Virus record (IMG/VR): IMGVR_UViG_3300005264_000010
Location: 1-64,000 of that record
Origin: a virus
Direction: 5' to 3' (one strand)
Length of the DNA stretch: 64,000 bases
Shown here: positions 17,118 to 25,531 of the stretch, piece after piece
Position numbering within the stretch: the stretch's first letter is position 1
Layout of the letters: every line of letters begins with the position of its first letter
The notes under the pieces: generated by a model
What the model was told of the DNA's origin: nothing
Databases searched by the model: none
Seen by the model: the letters and a program-made list of their open reading frames with translations, nothing else
Position numbers and translations under genes: made by a program

Positions 17118-17438
17118 ATGTTTGAATTTATGAGAATGAGTAATATTATTAGACATATATTTTATTATACACCTAAAATAAAGAAGATATATTTGTCATC
17201 AACAAAGTATAATTATCAGCAAAATATCAAATTTGGTGGATGTCAAATAATATTAACTCATTTGATAAGAGGTTCTTTAATAGAGATTAAGTTTAATAAT
17301 AGTGATATTTGTAGTTATGTTGATCAGAATATTCAATTGAATAATTTTCTAGGTATTAATGATATTGAAAATAATTTAACTAAAAATGATATGAAATATA
17401 TAATTAAAGAATTAAAAAGAATTAAAAAGGAGAAATGA
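17118..17438 (+). CDS. Hypothetical protein, 106 residues
   Basis: Basic protein with aromatic N-terminus; no motif recognised. The next gene begins two bases after its stop with an AAGGAG site inside its 3' end. Confidence 0.5.
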   Translation: MFEFMRMSNIIRHIFYYTPKIKKIYLSSTKYNYQQNIKFGGCQIILTHLIRGSLIEIKFNNSDICSYVDQNIQLNNFLGINDIENNLTKNDMKYIIKELKRIKKEK

Positions 17439-17439
17439 A

Positions 17440-17703
17440 ATGAAGAAATTTTTAACAGTAGCAATATTCAACTTTATAGTAATAAATATGATAATTTTCA
17501 TAATAGGTTCATTCGTAAATATGGAGTTTTTTAACTTCTATTCTTTTACTGAGGGAATGGGGGTTATTAGAGGTTCGATAATGATAATTTATTTGATTTC
17601 TTTAGTATTTATGATGTCTATGGAATATGGTGATGATCTATTAGTCATAAGTGAGGAGTATGATTTCATAATATTTATATTTAATTATTTTAAGAAGAAA
17701 TAA
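17440..17703 (+). CDS. Small membrane protein, 87 residues
   Basis: Two hydrophobic segments (about 5-25 and 48-65) indicate an inner-membrane protein. Last gene of its operon. Function unknown; host-membrane modification is a guess. Confidence 0.6.
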   Translation: MKKFLTVAIFNFIVINMIIFIIGSFVNMEFFNFYSFTEGMGVIRGSIMIIYLISLVFMMSMEYGDDLLVISEEYDFIIFIFNYFKKK

Positions 17704-17710
17704 AAAAAGC

Positions 17711-17739
17711 TTGACATTATTAAAAATTATTATTATATT
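17711..17739 (+). promoter_or_regulatory. Sigma70-type early promoter
   Basis: TTGACA (17711-17716), 17-bp spacer, TATATT (17734-17739), followed by the same TTGTAGTTGTAGG leader as at 10180. Confidence 0.8.
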
Positions 17740-17775
17740 GTAGTTGTAGGTTAATTTAAAAGGAGAAATGAAAAA

Positions 17776-18063
17776 ATGAGTATTAGTAATAAAGAAATGA
17801 GAATAGATGTTAATTTCGCTAAAGATTTGTCTGAGGGTAAAATTAGTATTGGAACTATTGGATCTACAATAACATTAACTCCAATGAAAAATAAAGCTAG
17901 TGTAGGAAGTGAACTTAAAGTCAAAGATGTTGACACAACAAAGAAAATTAACTTAAATTTCAATCATATTGAGAGTGTTGAAATGCTAATTGAACATCTG
18001 AGTTATGTGAAAGAAAATCTGAGAACTAGAGATTACCATAACCAACTAGCTTATTGCTGTTAA
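17776..18063 (+). CDS. Hypothetical early protein, 95 residues
   Basis: First gene after a strong early promoter and before the DNA ligase gene. Beta-rich, ending HNQLAYCC. No family recognised. Confidence 0.6.
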   Translation: MSISNKEMRIDVNFAKDLSEGKISIGTIGSTITLTPMKNKASVGSELKVKDVDTTKKINLNFNHIESVEMLIEHLSYVKENLRTRDYHNQLAYCC

Positions 18064-18083
18064 TTAAAAAGGAGAAGTAAACT

Positions 18084-19985
18084 ATGAGTAAAGAAATATC
18101 AAACTTAGAATATCTAATAATGACACACAAAGAGATTTACTATAATGGGTTAGAAGGCAGAGATGATATTAAAGCTATTTCTGATAGTGAATTTGACAAG
18201 CTAGAAGATGAGCTTAGAGAACTTGACCCAAATAATATAGTATTACAAAAAGTTGGAACTAATGGTGGTAAAGTTAAACATTCAAATCCAATGCTAAGTA
18301 TCAAGAAAACTAAAGATGAAAATGATGTTTATGATTTACTGAAAAAAGGTAATTTGATAGCTAGTTATAAAATGGATGGATCAGCTTGTAGTTTAAAATA
18401 TGAATATGGTCAATGGATTAGTGCTTCAACTAGAGGTGATGGTGAATTTGGGAATGATGTATCTAAACAAATGAAATATGTAAATTTTCCTAAGAGTATT
18501 AGTAATATTACTGAAGTTAGAGGTGAAGTAGTAATAAGTAAAAGTAATTTTGAGCAGTTAAAGATGGATATGTTATCAAGATCATTAGATGAGCCAGAAT
18601 CAATTAGAAATTGTGTTGCTGGAATATTAAATCCTAATAGAAAGGATAATTTTGATCTTGCTAAACACTTGACTTTTATACCATATTTAAGTGATAATGA
18701 TTTATTCTATAACGATATATTTACATATCTAAGTACTTTTGGATTTGAATTACCTGTCTATGAAGAAATAATAAGTAATTCTGATGTTGATACTTTTATT
18801 ACTAAGTATGTTGAAAGTATTAAAGATTATGAGTATTTAACGGATGGGATTGTATTCAGAATAAACGATAATAGAGTAGCTAATAAGCAAGGTAAAACTT
18901 CTCATCATTATAAACATTCAATAGCATATAAACTTGAAGCAGAGACTGCTATAACTACTATTAAGAATATTATACCAGAAGTTAATAGAACTGGGAAAAT
19001 ATCTTATGTAGCTGAAATTAAAAAAGTTAAATTATCTGGTGCTACAATAGGTCGAGTAACATTACATAATGCTAGAAATATAATAGATAATAACTTAGGT
19101 GTTGATGCTAAAATTGAAATACAGCGTAGTAATGAAATAATTCCCAAGTATTTAAAAACTATTGAAGGAGTTAATCCATATACTAATCTATCAATGTTTT
19201 GTCCAAGTTGCGGTGAGTCATTGAGTTGGGGTATGAGTAAAGCTGATTTATTATGTACAAATAATAGTTGTGAAGGAATATTTTTCTATAAAGTGCTTCA
19301 CTTTATAAAAACCCTTGAGATTGACTCATTTAGCGATAAGACATTAAGAAAATTATTTAATCTAGGATATATTGAAGACTATTCAGATATTTTTAAATTG
19401 ACTTATAAAGCTTTTTTACAATTACCTAAGTTCCAAAAGAAGTCAGCAGAAAATCTATATAATAATATTCAATCTAAAAAGAATATTCCTTTAGCGACTT
19501 TCTTAGCATCGTTAGGGATTAGTGGTTTAGGTAAAACTGCAAGTAAATTGATTGTAAATAAATATAAGACTTGGTATGATATATTTATGACAGCATCTGT
19601 TTATGACTTAGAACAAATTGATGGTATAGGTGAGGTATTAGCTAATAATTTTTATAATGATATTCACAATATAGCTACACTAAAAGAACATTTAGAACAT
19701 GACTGTGGAGTTACTATAATAGATGCTAATACTACGGATGATGAATTAAGTGGTGGTAAATTAGAGAATATGAATATAGTAATAACTGGTAGTTTAGGAA
19801 TATCAAGAAAGCAATGGAAAAAAGACATTGAAGTAAATGGTGGGAGTTTAAAGAGTAGTGTTAGCAAAACAACTGATATATTAGTTTGTAATGATCAAGA
19901 TTCTAGTAGTAGTAAAATGAGAAAGGCTAAAGAATTGAATATTAAGATTGTAAGTGAAGATGAGCTAATAGAATTGTTTAAATAG
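18084..19985 (+). CDS. ligA: NAD+-dependent DNA ligase
   Basis: 633 residues, near full bacterial LigA length (about 670). In order: an NAD+-binding Ia-like start; the adenylation domain with nucleotidyl lysine K96 in YKMDGSA; an OB fold; a four-cysteine zinc finger (CPSCG...CTNNSCEG); helix-hairpin-helix repeats with GISGLGKTAS and IDGIGEVLA; and a C-terminal BRCT domain (about 555-633). It seals nicks using NAD+ where T4 uses an ATP ligase. It therefore draws on the same NAD+ pool as the ADP-ribosyltransferase and the salvage genes here. Confidence 0.95.
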   Translation: MSKEISNLEYLIMTHKEIYYNGLEGRDDIKAISDSEFDKLEDELRELDPNNIVLQKVGTNGGKVKHSNPMLSIKKTKDENDVYDLLKKGNLIASYKMDGSACSLKYEYGQWISASTRGDGEFGNDVSKQMKYVNFPKSISNITEVRGEVVISKSNFEQLKMDMLSRSLDEPESIRNCVAGILNPNRKDNFDLAKHLTFIPYLSDNDLFYNDIFTYLSTFGFELPVYEEIISNSDVDTFITKYVESIKDYEYLTDGIVFRINDNRVANKQGKTSHHYKHSIAYKLEAETAITTIKNIIPEVNRTGKISYVAEIKKVKLSGATIGRVTLHNARNIIDNNLGVDAKIEIQRSNEIIPKYLKTIEGVNPYTNLSMFCPSCGESLSWGMSKADLLCTNNSCEGIFFYKVLHFIKTLEIDSFSDKTLRKLFNLGYIEDYSDIFKLTYKAFLQLPKFQKKSAENLYNNIQSKKNIPLATFLASLGISGLGKTASKLIVNKYKTWYDIFMTASVYDLEQIDGIGEVLANNFYNDIHNIATLKEHLEHDCGVTIIDANTTDDELSGGKLENMNIVITGSLGISRKQWKKDIEVNGGSLKSSVSKTTDILVCNDQDSSSSKMRKAKELNIKIVSEDELIELFK

Positions 19986-19995
19986 AGGATTATAA

Positions 19996-20313
19996 ATGTA
20001 TGATATAATTGGATGGATAATGGTTTTTATCTCAATAATAGCTTCAATATTATCATCAAAATATCAAAATAGATACTCAATGATTCTTTATATAATTACT
20101 GCAATGTGGTGGTCATATTATAATATATTAGTTATACAGGAGTATCATCAAGGATGTTTAAGATTGTTTTATTTTGGGATGGGAATAATTGGATGGTTCT
20201 CTTGGAGTGAAAAAGATAAAATAAGAAGAGCTAAAGATGAAGAAATAACTGAACTTAAATTAAAATTAAAGGAATATGAGAATGAGAACAATAATCTGCG
20301 GAAAAAGTGCTAG
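19996..20313 (+). CDS. Small three-helix membrane protein, possible PnuC-like half transporter
   Basis: 105 residues with hydrophobic segments at about 5-20, 28-46 and 58-70, then a charged coiled-coil tail. The WSYYNILV and GIIGWFSW motifs recall PnuC-type vitamin transporters, but it is far too short for a full one. Nicotinamide riboside uptake would fit the NAD+ theme; that link is inference. Its 3' end overlaps the kinase gene. Confidence 0.5.
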   Translation: MYDIIGWIMVFISIIASILSSKYQNRYSMILYIITAMWWSYYNILVIQEYHQGCLRLFYFGMGIIGWFSWSEKDKIRRAKDEEITELKLKLKEYENENNNLRKKC

Positions 20314-20794
20314 TGGAAAAGATTTATTAAGAGAACTATTAGTTAGTAAAGGATTAAAACCTTCAATATCTTATACTACTAGACCATTAAGAGATGGAGA
20401 AATACAAGGAATTGATTATTTCTTCATTACTGAAGATGAAGCAGAACAGTATATAGATTCTAATATTTTTCATGGTAGTGTTAAATTTAATGGGTGGTTT
20501 TATGGGACTAGTTTTGATTCATTTGAAAATGATGATATATTTATTATGACGCCTAAAGCAATATCTAAATTAACCATGAAAGAAAGGAGAGATTCATACA
20601 TTATGTTTTTAGATTTAGACGATAATACATTAAGAGAAAGGATAAATATTAGAGGTGATATGAAAGGTGACAATATAGATAGAAGATTTTTAGCAGACAA
20701 AAAAGATTTTGAAAACTTCACTGATTATGATATTAGAATATCTAATAATGACTTTAATCAAAAATATTATGAAAAAAAACTTGACACACTATAA
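20282..20794 (+). CDS. Guanylate-kinase-like nucleotide kinase
   Basis: P-loop CGKSASGKD at the N-terminus, then SYTTRPLRDGEIQGIDYFFI, the GMP-binding signature of guanylate kinases, and a C-terminal lid-like RINIRGDMK region. About 170 residues, slightly short for Gmk (about 200). It probably phosphorylates (d)GMP or another nucleoside monophosphate for DNA synthesis. Start at 20282 chosen because AAGGA lies eight bases upstream; an ATG at 20276 is too close. Confidence 0.75.
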   Translation: MRTIICGKSASGKDLLRELLVSKGLKPSISYTTRPLRDGEIQGIDYFFITEDEAEQYIDSNIFHGSVKFNGWFYGTSFDSFENDDIFIMTPKAISKLTMKERRDSYIMFLDLDDNTLRERINIRGDMKGDNIDRRFLADKKDFENFTDYDIRISNNDFNQKYYEKKLDTL

Positions 20795-20809
20795 ATTATT
20801 TCGTATATT
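20781..20809 (+). promoter_or_regulatory. Sigma70-type early promoter overlapping the kinase gene end
   Basis: TTGACA (20781-20786) lies inside the last codons of the kinase gene; 17-bp spacer; TATATT (20804-20809). Confidence 0.7.
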
Positions 20810-20841
20810 ACTATTAGATGATAATTTAATAGGAGTTAAAG

Positions 20842-20976
20842 ATGAGTTGGATATTGAAGGTTGAAAAGTATTTTGATTTGTATGAGATATTTGCATTTAT
20901 GAGCGAAGAAGAAGCAATAGCATTCCAAGATGATTGGAATTTAAAAGGTGAAATTTATTATAAGGAAGAAGAATAA
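20842..20976 (+). CDS. Small acidic protein, 44 residues
   Basis: Starts MSWILKVEKYF after AGGAG and ends TAATG, coupled to the next gene. No family recognised. Confidence 0.5.
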   Translation: MSWILKVEKYFDLYEIFAFMSEEEAIAFQDDWNLKGEIYYKEEE

Positions 20977-21431
20977 TGAAAACTATTAGAGAATTTCTAT
21001 CAGATCAACTATCTAAAACAGATTTATTTGAAATGGCTTTTGATAAGAAAACTATTGAGAGGAAAATTGATGGACTAGCTAGACCAATATTATTACATCT
21101 AATAAAGATATTAAAATGGGACGATAAGCAAAACTATAATAAACATATTAAAGATATAAACTCATGGTTAAGAGAAATAGATAGATTAGAATTAAAACCA
21201 AAAAAGAAAAAACTAAAATCAGATATTTATTATTTTTGGCTATATGATGGACCTATTGGTAATAGCATAAGAATTATTAATAGTTATATTGATGGTGATT
21301 TAGAAGATTATCATAAATTAAATATAAAGAGAAGTAATAAAGAAGTTATGATTAGTATAGAAAAAATTATTAAGCAAATATCTATTGATATATCAAATAA
21401 TAGATTAGAGAAAATACAAAACTATCTATAA
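20976..21431 (+). CDS. Capsid-targeted protein (long leader variant)
   Basis: 151 residues starting MKTIREFLSDQLSKTDLFEMA. The first seven residues match the capsid-targeting leader; the nearest gp21-type site is L-F-E at about residue 19, so the leader may be longer than in its relatives. The rest is basic and helical (LKPKKKKLK near the middle), consistent with packing against DNA. It follows an early promoter. Function unknown. Confidence 0.6.
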   Translation: MKTIREFLSDQLSKTDLFEMAFDKKTIERKIDGLARPILLHLIKILKWDDKQNYNKHIKDINSWLREIDRLELKPKKKKLKSDIYYFWLYDGPIGNSIRIINSYIDGDLEDYHKLNIKRSNKEVMISIEKIIKQISIDISNNRLEKIQNYL

Positions 21432-21443
21432 GGAAGATGAGAA

Positions 21444-22214
21444 ATGAAGATGAGAAATGAAACAACTGAAAAAGTACTTACTAGGAAAGTTGAAAGGTTA
21501 AGTTTCAAACAGAAACTGAAAAAGAATTTTCAATATTATATTGATGTTGATAAAGCGTCAAAGAAAAATAACGATTTATCAGCATTAAAATATGAGTTAT
21601 GTAAACTAAAAGAAGACTTAAAATTAGCAAAGAGTCAATTAAATAAAATTGAAACAATAGATAATATTAGTAATGATGATTTGATTATCACTACTTATAA
21701 TCTTACTAGATCAAAAGTGAAAAGTTTATTAACTGAATATGATAATGAGAGTGGTAAGTATAAATCTTTAATTGAAATTAAGAAAAAAGAAATTACTTTT
21801 ATCGATGATCAGATTAGTTATGCTGATAATATTATATTAGATAATTTTTATTGTGATGGTAATCTAAAAGGATGTGTTGTTGCTATTAGACAAACTGATA
21901 TGGTAGTTACTTCAATAATACTTAATTCTAAAGATAATATACTGACACAACATACTGCACTATTACATGGTAAAGATAAATTTGATCTAAGAATTGCATT
22001 AGGGTTAGTAATTGAAGAGTATAGAAATAAATATATAAAGAATAGAAATTTTATTAAAATAATTTCTGAAAATTTTAGAAATATCAGTAATGTAGAAAAA
22101 AGTAGACTACTATCTAATGTTAGTGCCTATAATGGTAGTTGTAATGGTAGCTCTATTGTAAAAGATACGTATGATACATTTATGGAAAGGCTAAAACAAA
22201 AAAAGGAGAAATAA
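21444..22214 (+). CDS. Hypothetical protein with central coiled coil, 256 residues
   Basis: A heptad-rich segment at about 45-75 (KLKEDLKLAKSQLNKI) and a C-terminal half with CVVAIRQTDMVVTSIILN. No family recognised. A second ATG at 21450 is an equally good start. Confidence 0.6.
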   Translation: MKMRNETTEKVLTRKVERLSFKQKLKKNFQYYIDVDKASKKNNDLSALKYELCKLKEDLKLAKSQLNKIETIDNISNDDLIITTYNLTRSKVKSLLTEYDNESGKYKSLIEIKKKEITFIDDQISYADNIILDNFYCDGNLKGCVVAIRQTDMVVTSIILNSKDNILTQHTALLHGKDKFDLRIALGLVIEEYRNKYIKNRNFIKIISENFRNISNVEKSRLLSNVSAYNGSCNGSSIVKDTYDTFMERLKQKKEK

Positions 22215-22216
22215 AA

Positions 22217-22681
22217 ATGTTAGACCAAGAATTTATTGGAAAGTTAGTATCAATTTCCACAAAGCTAAAGAAAGTTAAGAATGAAGAAGATGAGAAAATG
22301 ACAATTCCATTTAAGAAAGTTACTTTAGTTTCTTCATCAATTGAATATGATGAGTTTGCTAAAACATTCCCAGAGATTTATAATGTAATTACAGTTATTG
22401 AGCCAAGCCCAATAAAAAATGCGTCATTTGGAGAGCAGAATTTAGGAAGACTTCAATTAAGTATTAAATTTTTAGAAAATGATGAAGTAGAGTTTACTAC
22501 AGGAAATGAATTTGTAAGTTTTAATGATGTAGAAATTAAACAATTAAGTATTAAGAATGATGATGGAATAATCTATTATAAGTTTGTATTAGAATTTTTA
22601 ACAAGTAATAATGACAAATATCTTGATGAATTTATTGGTGATTCAGTTGAGATTAAATTTAGTAAATTAGAAGTGGAATAA
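22217..22681 (+). CDS. Hypothetical protein, 154 residues
   Basis: Beta-rich acidic protein, GGAG before the ATG, two bases after the previous stop. Not recognised. Confidence 0.6.
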   Translation: MLDQEFIGKLVSISTKLKKVKNEEDEKMTIPFKKVTLVSSSIEYDEFAKTFPEIYNVITVIEPSPIKNASFGEQNLGRLQLSIKFLENDEVEFTTGNEFVSFNDVEIKQLSIKNDDGIIYYKFVLEFLTSNNDKYLDEFIGDSVEIKFSKLEVE

Positions 22682-22711
22682 TCCACAAAAACAAAACAAA
22701 GGAGAAATACT

Positions 22712-22885
22712 ATGTTACAAGAAAACATTAACACGATCAAAACAGTAATTGAGTTGCTAACTGATGAACTTGATAAAACAACTAATAATGCAAGTATGGG
22801 TAGGTGCCGTAAGCGAACGCTCGAATTAACTAAGCTTTTTAAGGATTATAGAAAGTTATCTGTTGCTGAGAGTAAGAAGAAATAA
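22712..22885 (+). CDS. Hc1-like histone H1 homologue, 57 residues
   Basis: The layout, an N-terminal helix IKTVIELLTDELDKTT then GRCRKRTLELTKLFKDYRKL and a lysine tail, matches bacterial Hc1-type histone-like proteins, in which a GxRxRK segment precedes an LxxLxxxxR helix. Such proteins compact DNA. It has its own GGAG site. The unusual GC-richer stretch around 22801-22830 (GGTGCCGTAAGCGAACGCTCG) stands out from its neighbours. Confidence 0.6.
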   Translation: MLQENINTIKTVIELLTDELDKTTNNASMGRCRKRTLELTKLFKDYRKLSVAESKKK

Positions 22886-22911
22886 TAATAGTAATTTTTA
22901 CTAACAAAATG

Positions 22912-22944
22912 AATGAACATCTATAAATAATATAGATGTTCATT
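22912..22944 (+). terminator. Hairpin after Hc1-like gene, probable terminator
   Basis: A perfect 14-bp stem AATGAACATCTATA / TATAGATGTTCATT with a 5-base loop, followed by only a weak T-rich stretch; could also be an RNA-processing site. Confidence 0.5.
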
Positions 22945-23011
22945 TGTTATATAAAAAGTTTGTTTTACATATTATAGAAAACAACAAATTTATAGCTAAA
23001 ACAGAGGAATT

Positions 23012-23197
23012 ATGAAATCAAGAAAACAATGTAAAAAATGCTTATATATCAATGATTGTGAGACAATAAATGAGTGGAGAGATTTAGTTAAGAAGAAAAA
23101 ACTTAAAAGAGTTATATATAATCATAGAGTAACAAGTTGGGAAACAAATAAGAAAGAACATATAAATTGTCCTGACTATAAATTTGAGGAGAAATAA
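23012..23197 (+). CDS. Small cysteine-containing protein, 61 residues
   Basis: KKCLYINDCETI and a late cysteine in HINCPDYK suggest a small metal-binding module. AGAGGA before the ATG and GAGGAG for the next gene at its end. Not recognised. Confidence 0.55.
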   Translation: MKSRKQCKKCLYINDCETINEWRDLVKKKKLKRVIYNHRVTSWETNKKEHINCPDYKFEEK

Positions 23198-23202
23198 AAA
23201 AT

Positions 23203-24201
23203 ATGGTGCTTTTAGATACTAGTGTGATAAAGATGACAACTATAACTTCACCACATATCAAACCAGAACTAATAAGAAATCCAGAATACTTCAAACACTA
23301 TTTCTTGCAGAGCATACTTGGGATAAAGAAGCAATTTAGTTGTAATCAAGATAATCCTTTAGTGCTTTGTATTGATAAAAAAAAGATATTTGATGTTGAT
23401 GGAGAGAAAGTATATGGATACTGGAGAAGTAAAATATATCATCAAAATTTAGATAAGTTTTCACCACACAACAAATTCTCAAAATATAAGGATGGAAGAC
23501 AGAAATCTAAAGATGATGGATTAGATTGGGAATTACTTGAAAAATATTATTGGGAATGTATAAACTTATTTAAAGACTATTCTGATATAAAGATAGTAAT
23601 GATTCCAGGTATTGAAGCAGATGATATATTAGCTATACTATCTCAAAGATTGAAGAATAAGACCACTATAGTAACAATTGATAAAGATTTAAGACAATGT
23701 ATAAGTAATAAAACACAATTTTATAATTGGAGAAATAGGAAATATGAAACTCAATCACCAACTGATCATGAGAATTTACTATTTTATTTGAAAGGGGATA
23801 GTGGAGATGGTATTTGTTCTGTTAAAAATAGATATAGATGGAAGTCTAATTTAGAAAAGAAATCACTACAAGAAATATTTAAAGAATTTCCTGATGAAAA
23901 CTTAGAAGAAAGATTGTCTATAAATAAAAAGTTAATGGATTTATCTACTAAGAATATTCCTAAGTCAATTCAAAAAGCTATAATTAATGAGTATAAAAAG
24001 GAACAGGGAAAATATAATCAATTGAAACTACAAATAACTTTAAAGAAAATGGGAGTTGGTTCAATGACATCTGGTGTTGCTTCAATAATAGATAGATCAG
24101 ATGAATTTAAGTTAGCTAAATATTCTGTTGATTCATATACTACCAAAAAAAATAATAGAGATATGCAAAAAACAACTTCTATTAGAAATAAGTTTTTATA
24201 A
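23203..24201 (+). CDS. rnh: RNase H / 5'-3' exonuclease (T4 Rnh-like, FEN family)
   Basis: 332 residues (T4 Rnh is 305). The acidic metal-binding positions of the FEN/T4 RNase H fold are visible: an N-terminal VLLDTSVIKMT, IPGIEADDILAIL, TIDKDLRQC and LKGDSGDGI. It removes RNA primers and flaps from lagging-strand fragments, working with the gp41/gp61 machinery and DNA ligase also encoded here. Confidence 0.85.
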   Translation: MVLLDTSVIKMTTITSPHIKPELIRNPEYFKHYFLQSILGIKKQFSCNQDNPLVLCIDKKKIFDVDGEKVYGYWRSKIYHQNLDKFSPHNKFSKYKDGRQKSKDDGLDWELLEKYYWECINLFKDYSDIKIVMIPGIEADDILAILSQRLKNKTTIVTIDKDLRQCISNKTQFYNWRNRKYETQSPTDHENLLFYLKGDSGDGICSVKNRYRWKSNLEKKSLQEIFKEFPDENLEERLSINKKLMDLSTKNIPKSIQKAIINEYKKEQGKYNQLKLQITLKKMGVGSMTSGVASIIDRSDEFKLAKYSVDSYTTKKNNRDMQKTTSIRNKFL

Positions 24202-24207
24202 TGAGTT

Positions 24208-24215
24208 TATAAATA
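24208..24215 (+). promoter_or_regulatory. Late promoter
   Basis: TATAAATA followed by TAAATAAATAA, before the small basic gene at 24244. Confidence 0.6.
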
Positions 24216-24243
24216 TAAATAAATAATATAAAGGAAAAGTGTA

Positions 24244-24384
24244 ATGAATAATGAACCAAAGAATATTTTAAATGGATCTGTATTTGACAAGCTATATAAG
24301 AAACCAGATACAAATCCTAAGAAAAAGAAGAAAAGAAAAATAACTACTATAGGTAGTCATAGGAAATGGAAATTTAATTATTAA
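24244..24384 (+). CDS. Small basic late protein, 46 residues
   Basis: Contains NPKKKKKRKITTIGSHRKWK, strongly basic, under a late promoter and AAGGA. Probably a DNA- or capsid-associated protein; identity unknown. Confidence 0.55.
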   Translation: MNNEPKNILNGSVFDKLYKKPDTNPKKKKKRKITTIGSHRKWKFNY

Positions 24385-24400
24385 AAAAAGGAAGGTGATT

Positions 24401-24805
24401 ATGAAAAGATTCAAATTTTTAGGTGTTTGGATGAGAAGTAATACGTTAAGTACTAAAGGAAGTACTTATACATTCAAGCCAGAGCAAATTTATGATGAGA
24501 ATGATATGATAAATTTGTTTGTAGAGTTACATCCTAATAGATGGGAAGAAGTTAGTAATGAAGTTGTTGAAGATGTAGTTTTTATTGATGAAAAAGCAAA
24601 AGAAGATTTTACTGAGGCATTAGAAGATGAAAAATTAGATAGCGATATTGTAGCATTTAATAATTTCATTGAGACTGATGGAGATGTAGAAGGATATTTA
24701 AATGATGGGGTTCATTGGACAAAAATTAAACAAATCGCTGAATATTTAGATATTGAGTGGACAAAAAAGGATGAAACAATTAGAGCAATAGTTGATTCAT
24801 TATAA
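24401..24805 (+). CDS. Hypothetical late protein with HeH/LEM-like C-terminus
   Basis: About 134 residues. The final 35 (VHWTKIKQIAEYLDIEWTKK...) fit a HeH/LEM-type helix-extended-helix module seen at the ends of phage proteins. The N-terminus MKRFKFLGVWMRS is unfamiliar. ATG at 24401 chosen because GGAAGG precedes it; a GTG at 24395 lies inside the same stretch. Confidence 0.6.
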   Translation: MKRFKFLGVWMRSNTLSTKGSTYTFKPEQIYDENDMINLFVELHPNRWEEVSNEVVEDVVFIDEKAKEDFTEALEDEKLDSDIVAFNNFIETDGDVEGYLNDGVHWTKIKQIAEYLDIEWTKKDETIRAIVDSL

Positions 24806-24837
24806 ATTAAAATAGCTTTAATTATAGTTTGTATTAT

Positions 24838-24872
24838 AAAGAGTTAGGTGTGATTCCCTAACTCTTTTTTAT
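24838..24872 (+). terminator. Rho-independent terminator
   Basis: Stem AAAGAGTTAGG / CCTAACTCTTT followed by Ts. Confidence 0.85.
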
Positions 24873-24889
24873 TTATATAAACTTTTTTC

Positions 24890-24918
24890 TTGACATTATT
24901 AAATTTTATACTTATATT
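24890..24918 (+). promoter_or_regulatory. Sigma70-type early promoter for NAD+ operon
   Basis: TTGACA (24890-24895), 17-bp spacer, TATATT (24913-24918). It heads a run of five genes to 28192 ending at a terminator. Confidence 0.8.
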
Positions 24919-24948
24919 ACTATTGTTAATTTAAAGGAGAAATAAATT

Positions 24949-25140
24949 ATGAATGAAAATATTATTAAGTATGAATTGAAAAGTTATAGAATAGCTACTG
25001 TTGTTGGCGGTTTAATAGAACAGCCAGAAATACGATATGAAGATTATGATACTATAGAAGCCACAAATGAGAAAGAAGCACTAGAAATATATAATAAAAA
25101 ATGGAAATGCAATTATTTTTATGGGAAAATTTTAAAATGA
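24949..25140 (+). CDS. Small protein, 63 residues
   Basis: First gene of the NAD+ operon. ATNEKEALEIYNKKWKCN near the C-terminus is a pattern seen in small phage proteins of unknown role. Its stop overlaps the next start (ATGA). Confidence 0.55.
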   Translation: MNENIIKYELKSYRIATVVGGLIEQPEIRYEDYDTIEATNEKEALEIYNKKWKCNYFYGKILK

Positions 25141-25517
25141 AAGAAGAAACTATTATAACAGCAGATTATTTAAGAGCTAATCCAAATCATATATTTGTGT
25201 TTGGTGATAATCTATTAAGATATGGTACTGGTGGTGCGGCAAAATTAAGACATCATAAAAATACTTATGGTTTTATTACTAAGAAAGCGCCAACATATAG
25301 AGATGAGGACTTCTATACACCAGAAGAATATCTACCAGTGTTTAAAAAAGAGTATGATAAACTATGTGATGAAATAGAAGCTAATCCAGATAAGCTATAT
25401 TTAATTTCAAGGATTGGCGGTAGGATTGCTAATAAACATCTAATTTTTGAGTGTATAATAGAGCCATATATCTTTGATTTAGAAGATAGATATGATAATA
25501 TTAAAATGTTATTTTAA
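25137..25517 (+). CDS. Macro-like phage protein (FVFGDNLLR family)
   Basis: About 126 residues. IFVFGDNLLRYGTGGAAKLR, YGFITKKAPTYRDEDFY and LYLISRIGGRIANKH are hallmarks of a widespread phage family that resembles the macro-domain layout (an N-terminal Gly-Asn-Asp-rich loop and Gly-Gly-Ala-Ala). If truly macro-like it could bind or clear ADP-ribose, which would fit its place beside NAD+-building genes; that function is inference. Start taken at 25137 from the ATGA overlap; an earlier ATG at 25101 lies inside the preceding gene. Confidence 0.6.
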   Translation: MKEETIITADYLRANPNHIFVFGDNLLRYGTGGAAKLRHHKNTYGFITKKAPTYRDEDFYTPEEYLPVFKKEYDKLCDEIEANPDKLYLISRIGGRIANKHLIFECIIEPYIFDLEDRYDNIKMLF

Positions 25518-25531
25518 AAGGAGAAATAAAA

